Shown here one piece after another: positions 48,038 to 56,314 of a stretch of DNA of 64,000 nt. Both the position numbers and the translations under genes were made by a program. The stretch is from assembly GCF_002795425.1 (NCBI RefSeq), contig NZ_PHHA01000028.1:1-64000 (forward strand). Reading direction: 5' to 3'. The number at the start of each line of letters is the position of its first letter. Positions within the stretch are counted from its first letter, which is position 1. Origin of the DNA: Conservatibacter flavescens (GTDB taxonomy: Bacteria; Pseudomonadota; Gammaproteobacteria; Enterobacterales; Pasteurellaceae). A model generated the notes under the pieces. It had not been told where the DNA came from and searched no databases. It saw nothing but the letters and a program-made list of their open reading frames with translations.

Positions 48038-49078
48038 TTAGAAGAATACGCGTAAACCTACACCAAATGCGTTATCGCGCTCAGCTGATTGATCATTCTC
48101 TTTAGTGCGTGTGTAACCATACTCAACATAAGTTAACACATTTTTGTGTAATCTATAGCCTACACCTGCTACGATGGTATTTTTTGTTTCTTTCGTATTG
48201 TTAACTAAGTCTTTAGTACGATCGTTTAACCATTGTGTATAAACCGCGATTGGCTCATTAACATGGTATTTTAAGCTCACGATTAAGTTACGATTCTCTT
48301 CAGTTTTCACACCACCCTCTTTAAGTTGGCCTTGACCATATTCTGCACCTAAAGAAGCTGGACCGTAAGTAAACTTAGTCGCTGCACGCCATTGAACATC
48401 AGAACCGAAAGTTTGTGTTGGACGTACGTTACCTGCACCAACATCAGTTTTCACTTTGGTGTAACCTGCTGCGAAATCAAAAAGGAAATCTTGTGCTAAT
48501 TCACGAGAGTAGAATAAAGATGCACCATAACCATATTTGGTTTCACCATGTACTAACGCATTTTTATTCGCTTGGCCGAATACATAATCCGCACCAAAGC
48601 TAAAACCTTGCCACTCTGCAGAACGGAATTTAGCAACTTTTTTACCAGAAGTATTTAAGTTGTTATTACCATCACCGATAATATGTGCGTTATTTGCTAA
48701 ATCTACTTCATCACCCGTTGTCGCTTGACGACCGAAAGTCACAGTACCAACATCAGAGTGTGCAAAACCAGCATAAAGTTTATCAGTGCGTGGATCACCG
48801 AATTTATATTTATCTGAGCTACCGTTAACATTATCAAAACGGATCTCAAATCCACCTAATGCTTTGAAGCCGTCTCCTAAATCTTGGCTTGCTTTAAGGA
48901 TAAGACGAGATTTGTCATTAAGTAAATCACCACGCTCATCTTTTCCTAATTTACCTAAGAATAAACGTAATGAACCGCCTAATTCTACTTTAGTACCGTC
49001 AGCTTCATACACGGTTGCTGCGTTTGCTGAAGTTGCCGCTACTGCTGCTACTGCTAATGCTACTAATGTCTTTTTCAT
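48038..49078 (-). CDS. OmpP2-like general porin
   Basis: This is a 346-aa outer-membrane beta-barrel. The signal peptide is MKKTLVALAVAAVAATSANA, with cleavage before ATVYEADG. The mature start (VYEADGTKVELGGSLRLFL), the FEIRFDN and LYAGFAHSDVGTVTFGRQ strands and the C-terminal GVGLRVFF ending in Phe match Pasteurellaceae OmpP2/OmpH porins. Surface loops vary in this family and are antigenic. The gene is monocistronic with a strong terminator. Its 318-bp upstream region contains an FNR-like site shared with divergent priC. Confidence 0.92.
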   Translation of the reverse strand: MKKTLVALAVAAVAATSANAATVYEADGTKVELGGSLRLFLGKLGKDERGDLLNDKSRLILKASQDLGDGFKALGGFEIRFDNVNGSSDKYKFGDPRTDKLYAGFAHSDVGTVTFGRQATTGDEVDLANNAHIIGDGNNNLNTSGKKVAKFRSAEWQGFSFGADYVFGQANKNALVHGETKYGYGASLFYSRELAQDFLFDFAAGYTKVKTDVGAGNVRPTQTFGSDVQWRAATKFTYGPASLGAEYGQGQLKEGGVKTEENRNLIVSLKYHVNEPIAVYTQWLNDRTKDLVNNTKETKNTIVAGVGYRLHKNVLTYVEYGYTRTKENDQSAERDNAFGVGLRVFF

Positions 49079-49396
49079 GATAATTTCCTCTCATGATGAA
49101 ATAGTTATAATTAAATTAATTTAATTGAACTTTTCTCTAGAAGAGATGTCAATCGAGGGGAATAATGGCAGATGTATTGTCTAGTGTCAATAGAAAATCA
49201 CCTGACTACACCATTTTTTGTTGATCATGATCAGTTTTTTGGAAAATATCAACGGGATGATTACTGATTATTTGACTGATTACGCCAACTTAATTAGGAT
49301 TTCAAAACACAACACAAGTTGCACATCTTATCAAATCGTTTTATGATTTTTCTGTGTATTCATCATTATTGCTTTTAGGAGTATTTCTCTTCATTT
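49079..49396. other. 318-bp divergent promoter region between porin and priC
   Basis: No ORF of note is present. An FNR-like site, TTGAT-CATG-ATCAG (9 of 10), is at 49221-49234, about 143 bp from the porin start and 163 bp from priC. The porin-proximal part is AT-rich, with TTAATTTAATT repeats that suit a strong promoter. Nothing else could be identified. Confidence 0.5.
49221..49234. promoter_or_regulatory. FNR-like anaerobic regulator site
   Basis: TTGAT-CATG-ATCAG matches TTGAT-n4-ATCAA at 9 of 10 positions. It lies in the porin/priC divergent gap. Anaerobic control of the porin is the more probable target; this is inference from a short motif. Confidence 0.45.
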
Positions 49397-49978
49397 ATGT
49401 CTATGCCAAATTCAATACATCACCTAAAAGATATATTATCTCAACATGTCAATCAGTTGTGCCAGCAATACGCCTTCCGCAAAGAACAAAAAATCTTTGC
49501 CAAATTTGACCGCACTTTGTTTAGTCAAAACTTTGAAAATGTGGGATTTTATCTACAGGAAATTGAAAATACATTGACTACGTTAAACAATCTTGATGAA
49601 TCACAAATAATACAATGTGACTATTTGGCGAGAAAATTAACCGCGCAATGTACCGCGCTCACTGAGGCATTAAAGACGAAACCCCAACGTATGTATCGTG
49701 AAAGTGCGGTACATATTTCGCCTCAAAAACCCACTAGGGAAAAAAACAATATTCACACTCTTCCACCCGCACAGCGTCTTGAAAAATATTACGCAGCCTT
49801 GCAAGCATTGAATGACAAAATTGATGGATTTCATTTACTCGCTCATGATGCCCAATCTGAAGCGCAGCGAGCGATCTATCACGAGCAGATAACTCTCACC
49901 CAACAACGTAAACAACGCTGTTTAGAGGCGATAGATTTATTGGAAGAATATTTGCTCTATCAAGAAGGACAGTCTTAG
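49397..49978 (+). CDS. priC: Primosomal replication protein N'' (PriC)
   Basis: PriC helps restart stalled replication forks by reloading DnaB. It is 193 aa, slightly longer than E. coli PriC (175 aa), and largely helical. The pattern KDILSQHVNQLC...FAKFDRTLFSQNFENVGFYLQEIENTLTTL and the C-terminal QRLEKYYAALQALNDKIDGFHLL...RKQRCLEAIDLLEEYL is that of the PriC family. ATG 49397 is followed by another ATG at 49403. Two uptake signals lie inside. It is monocistronic and convergent with mepM. Confidence 0.82.
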   Translation: MSMPNSIHHLKDILSQHVNQLCQQYAFRKEQKIFAKFDRTLFSQNFENVGFYLQEIENTLTTLNNLDESQIIQCDYLARKLTAQCTALTEALKTKPQRMYRESAVHISPQKPTREKNNIHTLPPAQRLEKYYAALQALNDKIDGFHLLAHDAQSEAQRAIYHEQITLTQQRKQRCLEAIDLLEEYLLYQEGQS

Positions 49979-49990
49979 CAATAATAATTA

Positions 49991-50030
49991 ATGCCCACGC
50001 ATTTTCTTTTAATGAGAAAAACGAGGGCAT
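49991..50030. terminator. Convergent terminator between priC and mepM
   Basis: ATGCCC (49991-49996) and GGGCAT (50025-50030) form a stem that continues imperfectly inward (CG pairs, then TTTTCT with AGAAAA). It lies in the 55-bp gap between the priC and mepM stops and is suited to both directions. Confidence 0.55.
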
Positions 50031-50033
50031 AGG

Positions 50034-51581
50034 CTAAATTTTCAATCTCGCGACAGCATTTTTCGCTACAGCAAGGAATTTACGTCGTTCCTGAGAACTC
50101 AGTCCGCTACTTGTTCCTGGTAATTTAACCGTAATAGGATTAACCGGTCGTCCATTAATATGGAATTCATAATGTAAATGAGGGCCGGTGGAACGCCCTG
50201 TATTACCAGACAAAGCGATACGTTCCCCTTTCTTAATATTTTGTCCCGTTTTCACTAAGGCCTTACTTAAATGCATATAGACGGTCTGATACTCACGTCC
50301 ATGTCGCAAAATAATATAACGCCCCGCGCCGTTACCTTGATAAGCGACTTTTTCGACCACACCATCGGCAGGCGCAATAATTGGCGTACCTATTGGCACA
50401 GAAAAATCCACCCCTTTATGTGGTGAGATTCGCCCCGTTACAGGATGCTTGCGACGAGGGTTAAAATGTGACGAAATTCTCGCTTGTCGTTGCATTGGAT
50501 AACGTGCAAACCCCTTCCCTAAGGTTTCACCATTACGATTATAATATCGTCCATTTTCCGCTTGAATCGCGTAATAACTTTTACCGCCACTAATAATGTG
50601 GATAGCCTCTACATTACCTTGCCCGGTTAATTTGTCACCAAGATATTCACGAGACACGAGCAAAGCAAACTTATCTCCTTTTTTTAATTTATTGACACTT
50701 ACCTGCCACTGAAGTGCGGTAGATAATTGATTAATTTGTCGAGAATCTAGACCTAGACGTTGTAAACTACGACTGAGTGATGTACCAACTTGTCCTTTTA
50801 GGACCTCTTTTTTCCAAACGCTTTTTTTCTCTAAAATTTGTCGGGTATATGTTCCCTTTTCGGTTAATTCATAAATGCGCTCTTCTTTTTCAGAAATTAA
50901 CCAATTCATGTATTCTAATTCATTGTGATTATCCAGAATCCAATAAAATTGCTGACCCGGTTTAAGATTTTTTAATTCAGGATAACGCGAAATCAACGCT
51001 TGGCTAGTACTCGCTTCCAAACCTGACAACTCCAATACATCTTTTAATGTATCGCCACGAACCACCGTATGACTAAATTGGTTTTTAATTCGCCAAGCCT
51101 GATCTGCCGCATCTAATAAATCATTTAGTGCACTTAACGCGCTATCCGGCAGGCCACCATCGACCTCATCATCTTCGTCTAAAAGCTCATCATCATAAGA
51201 GGTTGCCTCTCCAAGCTGCCCCGCTACTTGAGGCGTGTTGGATTGAGTGTTTTCTGCAGAATTATCATTTTCCCCTTGCTGTGATGTTGTCTCATCGCCT
51301 TGTGGTTTTGGCGTGACAATTTCAGCAGCCTGTTCTACCGCGTTAGCTAATTCAAGGGCTGGATCTATAGAAGGTTGAGCATTAGGATTAACAATCGGCT
51401 CAACGGTTAATTTTTGGTAAGGGTCAAGTTGAGTCGATACGGTTTGCTCTTGTGTGTGCAAGGTTTCATTCAATTGTAACAACACGCCTGTAAAAATAGA
51501 CAATAATGCCAAAAAGAAAACAACGGCTTTAATCCGCGATTTCCTCTTCCGTCTATCTCTCGCTAACTTTACATGTCGCAC
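50034..51581 (-). CDS. mepM: Murein DD-endopeptidase MepM-like (M23 family, YebA)
   Basis: This peptidoglycan endopeptidase cuts D-Ala-mDAP crosslinks during cell-wall growth. It is 515 aa. An N-terminal membrane anchor lies near residues 17-40 ([17 protein letters not shown]). A low-complexity acidic/Gln-rich linker is followed by an OapA/LysM-like region ([18 protein letters not shown]). The M23 zinc motifs are [13 protein letters not shown] and [17 protein letters not shown]. The start codon is GTG (51581), preceded by AAGGA; no ATG fits. It is divergent from znuCB, as in E. coli and H. influenzae. Confidence 0.92.
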   Translation of the reverse strand: MRHVKLARDRRKRKSRIKAVVFFLALLSIFTGVLLQLNETLHTQEQTVSTQLDPYQKLTVEPIVNPNAQPSIDPALELANAVEQAAEIVTPKPQGDETTSQQGENDNSAENTQSNTPQVAGQLGEATSYDDELLDEDDEVDGGLPDSALSALNDLLDAADQAWRIKNQFSHTVVRGDTLKDVLELSGLEASTSQALISRYPELKNLKPGQQFYWILDNHNELEYMNWLISEKEERIYELTEKGTYTRQILEKKSVWKKEVLKGQVGTSLSRSLQRLGLDSRQINQLSTALQWQVSVNKLKKGDKFALLVSREYLGDKLTGQGNVEAIHIISGGKSYYAIQAENGRYYNRNGETLGKGFARYPMQRQARISSHFNPRRKHPVTGRISPHKGVDFSVPIGTPIIAPADGVVEKVAYQGNGAGRYIILRHGREYQTVYMHLSKALVKTGQNIKKGERIALSGNTGRSTGPHLHYEFHINGRPVNPITVKLPGTSSGLSSQERRKFLAVAKNAVARLKI

Positions 51582-51781
51582 AATACTCTTTTTCCTTATC
51601 TTCTCTATTTCTATTCGTTATTCAGACAGTGGAAATCCCAAAAAATTCCTGATTATTTTACTGTATGAATAAATAATCATCAGCTTTTGCAAGAAACTTG
51701 TTAATTCCCCTAAAATACGCTATGTTAAACGCAATATTAAGTTTGCCTCAAGGCACGAGTTAATCTATCACCATAATCAGC

Positions 51782-52585
51782 ATGTTAGTCAAATCCATTC
51801 AAGCGCCCTTAGTGCAGCTTCGCGATATTACTGTTGAATTTGAACAAAAAATCGCTTTACAAAATATTAATTTGGATATTTATCCTAATACCATTACCAC
51901 TATTGTCGGCCCAAATGGCGGTGGAAAATCAACATTATTAAAAGTGTTATTAAAATTACAACGTCCTACATCCGGGCGAGTGGTTTACAACAAAGGCGTG
52001 CGTATTGGTTATGTTCCCCAAAAAATCCATGTAGACCCTAGCCTGCCTATTACAGTAAAAAAATTTTTATCCTTACAAAAAAACGCTAAGAAAGCGGATA
52101 TTCTACATGCATTAGCGCAACTGTCCATTACCCATTTAACCGATAATCGTTTGCAAAAGTTATCCGGTGGAGAAATGCAGCGGGTCTTATTGGCTCGTGC
52201 TATGTTAAATAAACCCAACTTATTAGTTTTAGATGAACCTATGCAAGGCGTTGATATTACAGGTCAAGCGGAGTTATATCAACTTATTCATCATACACAA
52301 CAGCAACTAAACTGCGCTATTTTAATGGTTTCCCATGACTTACATCTTGTTATGGCAGATACCAATCAAGTTTTATGCATTAACCGACATATCTGTTGTG
52401 CGGGTACACCTGAAGCTATTTCCAATGATCCCACCTTTCGCTATATTTTCGGGGATCAATTTTCTAAAAATGTGGCATTTTATACCCATCATCACAATCA
52501 TAAACATGATTTACACGGTGATGTATGTTGCACACCGCATTCGTATACTCAGCAATGTACTCATCAATCAAAAAATAGGAGTTAA
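51782..52585 (+). CDS. znuC: Zinc import ATP-binding protein ZnuC
   Basis: This is the ATPase of the ZnuABC high-affinity zinc importer, 267 aa. Walker A is [12 protein letters not shown], the signature [16 protein letters not shown] and Walker [13 protein letters not shown]. The C-terminal tail is His/Cys-rich ([18 protein letters not shown]), a metal-sensing feature seen in some ZnuC proteins. znuB follows after 2 bp. znuA is not adjacent, as is also known for H. influenzae. No convincing Zur box was found in the 200-bp gap to mepM. Confidence 0.94.
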   Translation: MLVKSIQAPLVQLRDITVEFEQKIALQNINLDIYPNTITTIVGPNGGGKSTLLKVLLKLQRPTSGRVVYNKGVRIGYVPQKIHVDPSLPITVKKFLSLQKNAKKADILHALAQLSITHLTDNRLQKLSGGEMQRVLLARAMLNKPNLLVLDEPMQGVDITGQAELYQLIHHTQQQLNCAILMVSHDLHLVMADTNQVLCINRHICCAGTPEAISNDPTFRYIFGDQFSKNVAFYTHHHNHKHDLHGDVCCTPHSYTQQCTHQSKNRS

Positions 52586-52587
52586 GC

Positions 52588-53373
52588 ATGTTTGATATTC
52601 TTTTTCCCGCTTGGCTCTCCGGTATCTTGCTTTCTTTTATTACCGCGCCTTTAGGGGCATTTGTGGTTTGGCGAAAAATGGCTTATTTTGGCGATACATT
52701 AGCCCATTCTGCTTTGCTGGGTGTTGCCTTAGGGATTTTTCTCAATATCAATCCGTATTTATCGATTTTAGTTTTAGTCTTAATATTAGCTGTCGGCATG
52801 GTTTGGCTAGAAAATCATAATCAATTTTCTGTTGATACTATTTTGGGGATTATTGCCCATAGCTGTCTGTCTCTCGGTGTTGTTACAGTAGGGTTACTCA
52901 ATAACGTTCGCGTGGATTTAATGGCCTATTTATTTGGTGATTTGCTGGCGATTACTTATGATGATTTACTCTATATCGGTGGAGGCGTTGTCCTTGTTTT
53001 AATCGCCTTATTATATTGGTGGAAACCCCTTATATCCACAACAGTCAGCCCGGAACTTGCCCAAGTAGAAGGCATTAATATTCGCAAAATGCGGTTAATT
53101 TTGATGCTACTTACCGCCTTGACCATTGCTTTAAGCATGAAATTTGTCGGTGCATTAATCATTACTTCATTGCTGATTATCCCCGCAGCAACAGCGCGAC
53201 GTTTTGCTTCAACACCGGAAAGCATGGTGGGTATTGCGACAGTTATCAGTATGATTGCGGTGTCTTTAGGCCTTGTCTTATCCGCATTTTATGACACCGC
53301 AGCCGGACCATCTGTTGTGATTTCATCATCAACATTATTTTTGCTGTCATTATTTTATCGGGACAAAAAATAA
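52588..53373 (+). CDS. znuB: Zinc import permease ZnuB
   Basis: This is the membrane component of ZnuABC, 261 aa, with about seven to eight transmembrane helices. The ABC-3 family pattern is clear: GAFVVWRKMAYFGDTLAHSALLGVALG, ISPELAQVEGIN-like TVSPELAQVEGINIRKMRL, and GALIITSLLIIPAATARRFA. It follows znuC by 2 bp. It is convergent with the M16 protease gene, with a hairpin at 53389-53416 between them. Confidence 0.95.
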   Translation: MFDILFPAWLSGILLSFITAPLGAFVVWRKMAYFGDTLAHSALLGVALGIFLNINPYLSILVLVLILAVGMVWLENHNQFSVDTILGIIAHSCLSLGVVTVGLLNNVRVDLMAYLFGDLLAITYDDLLYIGGGVVLVLIALLYWWKPLISTTVSPELAQVEGINIRKMRLILMLLTALTIALSMKFVGALIITSLLIIPAATARRFASTPESMVGIATVISMIAVSLGLVLSAFYDTAAGPSVVISSSTLFLLSLFYRDKK

Positions 53374-53388
53374 TGCCTGATTCTGAAA

Positions 53389-53416
53389 GGGTTAGCCACA
53401 ATAGATGCGCTAACCC
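53389..53416. terminator. Convergent stem-loop between znuB and pqqL
   Basis: GGGTTAGC (53389-53396) and GCTAACCC (53409-53416) form an 8-bp stem with a 12-nt loop in the 49-bp gap between the two stops. U-tracts are weak on both strands. Confidence 0.55.
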
Positions 53417-53422
53417 ACTATA

Positions 53423-56188
53423 TTAAGGCACTAAGATCGCTTTAAAGCGCACTTCATTTTTCATCAATTTTTTGACTAATGGATCAAGTTCCGACTTAGT
53501 CACACTCGCCACGAATTGTTCGTCCATAAACAATAAATTAGGTGAATGAGTATATTGATAACTGTATGCAAGGCGATCAAACAGATAAACTAAACTATCC
53601 TTATTTTGTTTTATGCGTAGCCTTTTTTCCTCTCGTTTTTTGTGGAGTAAGGCTTCTTCCACGCCCTGTTTACTCCAATCATCAAAAAGACGATAAACTA
53701 AATCAATTAATTGATCTACGCGCTCGGGGGACGTGCTAAAACGGATTCTCCCCTCAATTTGATTCAATTCAGGCTCCTGATAAAATTGGCTACTAATGGC
53801 ATAAATGCCTGATTCTTTTTCACGTAATTCTAAGCGCAATTTTTCCTCAATCATCGTCCCCAAGATATCTAGTAAATACTCATCTTTCGGTTGCCATACA
53901 TTATCTGCAGTCAAATAAATTTCAACTTCAGCTCGCGGCTCTGTGTATCCGTTCATCTTTAATGTCTGCCTTGGCGTTTTACCATAAACAAAATAAGGCA
54001 TTTGCTCTCGCTTTTTATGCTCAACAGAAGCCAAATAGGTATTCACTAAAGGCAATAATTCCGGCAGCTTTATATCGCCAACAATAAAATAAGTGAAATC
54101 TGTTTGATGAGTAATATATTTTTGATAGCTACTTAAAATCGACTGTGCATTTAATGCCTGAATGTGTCGAGGGGTATGACTATAAACCGTCTCGCTATTC
54201 GGCTGTCTCAGGGCGGCAATAGCTTGCGAAAATTCTCTTTCTCTATCCGCACGAGTTAAATACTCTAACGTGTCTTTTTTATATTTTGCTAAAACCGTTT
54301 CATCGACCTGATTAGACTGTAATTTTAAGCGAAATAATTTCAGCAAGTTTTCTAGGTTCTCGGCCTTGCTCACCCCGATAAACCCTTGACTATATTCATC
54401 TAATACGGTGGATATTCCCAAAGGCGAATCCCCAAACATCTTGTTCAATTGCATTTGTGAATATATCCCAACACCACTTTGATCCAATACACTCACTGCG
54501 GAACGTAACTGGTGATAATCTTGCGGTGGAATTGTACGAATGCCACCCGATGTAAGAGCTTTGAAATAAATTTGAGCAGGTTGTTTATCGCTATACATAT
54601 AAATTAAGCGACTGCCGTTACTCAGCGTAAATTCCGTCACTTTTTCTTTTTCCCAATCTTTCTTTTCAACAACATACCCTTGAGTTAGCGACATATCGGG
54701 TAAAGTAGCTTGGGCAATTTTAGATTCCCATTGAGGCTGATTTTGTTGCTGAATATCCTGCCAAAGTGCGGTCACTTTTTGACGAGAAAAAGCGATATCT
54801 TTGCTTGGGTGAGGCTGTGTAATCAATAGTAATTTAGATGGCAAAGCAATGAGCTGTTTAAATTGCTGCTCCACTTCTTGTTTCGTTATGTTATTTAATA
54901 ATTTCGCTGTTAATTCATATTCTTGTTGTTTATCTAAATAAACCGGTAAAGCCATAACAGCTACCGATAACAAATGATTGGCAATATGTAAACTACGTTC
55001 TTTTAACTCAAATTTCCGTTGATTAAACCCGTGTAAACGTTGAATTTCGGCCTCAAATTCCTCTTGGCTAAAGCCATGTTGCGCAATTTCACTGAGAAAA
55101 CTGAACAACTTCTTCAAGCTCTCTTCATAGTTTGTGTTTGCTAATTGTAAGGTAAACCTATTTTGCAACGCCTCCCGTCCTAGCTGTGTACGATGGAATG
55201 TTGCAGAATCAATTAACTCCGCATGTTGACGCTCCCATTCTTGGAAACGCTCATTGAGTAAACGCCCCATCACTTGAAGAATAAGCTGTTGTCTGTAATG
55301 AGATAACGTATTGTTTTCAATAAATTTCTCATTCAAACTAAATTCCAAAGTCCGGTAATCAATTTCAGGTTCAGACACACTCGCAACTCGCCATTCGTCC
55401 ACCAAAGGCACACCATAATCAACCGTTTCAATAGGTATTTGAGGGCGTGGGATATTGGCTAATTTTTGTTGTAAAAGTGACCGCACTTTAGCGCTATCAA
55501 TATCACCAACTATGACAACAGACATATTATCTGGGCGGTACCATTTTTGATAAAAGTCTTTTACACGCTGTGCAGAAACATGCTTAATCACGTCTACATC
55601 ACCAATAGGATCTCGTAAAATATAGCGAGAACCTGCCATTTCAATTCGGCTTTTTTGATCGCCAAGTCGTAGCATAGGGCTCAAACGAGAACGCCACTCT
55701 TCTAACACGATCCCTCTTTCATTTTCTAAATCATTAGGCAAAATCGTGACATGTTGGATCCATTCATTCAAGACATCAAATGCTAATGCCAGCTTTTGTT
55801 CATCATTATCCGATAAATCAAGGGTATAAACCGTATTTTCAAAATCCGTAAACGCATTGATATCGCGGGCAAAAGTCATACCAAGCTGCTCTAACGCTTG
55901 AATAATTTGATTTTCTGGAAAACGCGTTGTCCCATTAAATGCCATATGCTCCACAATATGTGCCACACCTTTTTGATCATCTTCTTCATGTAATGACCCA
56001 GCATTGACAATTAAACGTAAGTAAATACGATTTTTCGGCTCTTGATGAGGCAAAATAAAATAGCGTAAACCATTCTCTAACTGCCCCTGTTCCATTTGAG
56101 TATGAAAAGGTAATACTTGTTCAGAATGTCGCTCTATTTGGCAAGATAATAAGAAAAAGAGCGGTAAAAAAAACCAAAATTTTTTCAT
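53423..56188 (-). CDS. pqqL: PqqL-type M16 zinc protease, periplasmic lipoprotein
   Basis: This is a 921-aa two-module insulinase-family protease. It begins with a lipoprotein signal ending in LLSC, lipid-anchor Cys16. The M16 zinc motif H-x-x-E-H is HIVEH (77-81), with the third ligand Glu in the ENERGIVLEEW region further on. The second half is the inactive partner domain. In E. coli pqqL lies beside the TonB receptor yddB, and the pectobacterial homologue FusC cuts imported ferredoxin. Here it follows a TonB receptor on the same strand by 126 bp. The lipobox suggests membrane anchoring. The protein substrate is unknown. Confidence 0.88.
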   Translation of the reverse strand: MKKFWFFLPLFFLLSCQIERHSEQVLPFHTQMEQGQLENGLRYFILPHQEPKNRIYLRLIVNAGSLHEEDDQKGVAHIVEHMAFNGTTRFPENQIIQALEQLGMTFARDINAFTDFENTVYTLDLSDNDEQKLALAFDVLNEWIQHVTILPNDLENERGIVLEEWRSRLSPMLRLGDQKSRIEMAGSRYILRDPIGDVDVIKHVSAQRVKDFYQKWYRPDNMSVVIVGDIDSAKVRSLLQQKLANIPRPQIPIETVDYGVPLVDEWRVASVSEPEIDYRTLEFSLNEKFIENNTLSHYRQQLILQVMGRLLNERFQEWERQHAELIDSATFHRTQLGREALQNRFTLQLANTNYEESLKKLFSFLSEIAQHGFSQEEFEAEIQRLHGFNQRKFELKERSLHIANHLLSVAVMALPVYLDKQQEYELTAKLLNNITKQEVEQQFKQLIALPSKLLLITQPHPSKDIAFSRQKVTALWQDIQQQNQPQWESKIAQATLPDMSLTQGYVVEKKDWEKEKVTEFTLSNGSRLIYMYSDKQPAQIYFKALTSGGIRTIPPQDYHQLRSAVSVLDQSGVGIYSQMQLNKMFGDSPLGISTVLDEYSQGFIGVSKAENLENLLKLFRLKLQSNQVDETVLAKYKKDTLEYLTRADREREFSQAIAALRQPNSETVYSHTPRHIQALNAQSILSSYQKYITHQTDFTYFIVGDIKLPELLPLVNTYLASVEHKKREQMPYFVYGKTPRQTLKMNGYTEPRAEVEIYLTADNVWQPKDEYLLDILGTMIEEKLRLELREKESGIYAISSQFYQEPELNQIEGRIRFSTSPERVDQLIDLVYRLFDDWSKQGVEEALLHKKREEKRLRIKQNKDSLVYLFDRLAYSYQYTHSPNLLFMDEQFVASVTKSELDPLVKKLMKNEVRFKAILVP

Positions 56189-56225
56189 AAATATTATTTA
56201 AATTTCAATGAATGATGATGTTTAT

Positions 56226-56248
56226 TGTAGGGCGCATTACATGCGCCC
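56226..56248. repeat. Short palindrome between the TonB receptor and pqqL
   Basis: GGGCGCAT (56230-56237) and ATGCGCCC (56241-56248) flank TAC and are preceded by TGTA. The layout and the TGTAG edge resemble the leuS-lptE repeats, in a shorter variant. As a hairpin in the receptor-pqqL transcript it could attenuate pqqL. Confidence 0.6.
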
Positions 56249-56314
56249 ATTATCTTACGAGGTTTGGTATTAATCTGAGGCAGAGCAATCCTCTGTTTAG
56301 TCTGCTATATTCTT

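Noticed and set aside
51582-51781. Zur operator between mepM and znuC
   Set aside because: No convincing match to the Zur palindrome could be found by eye.
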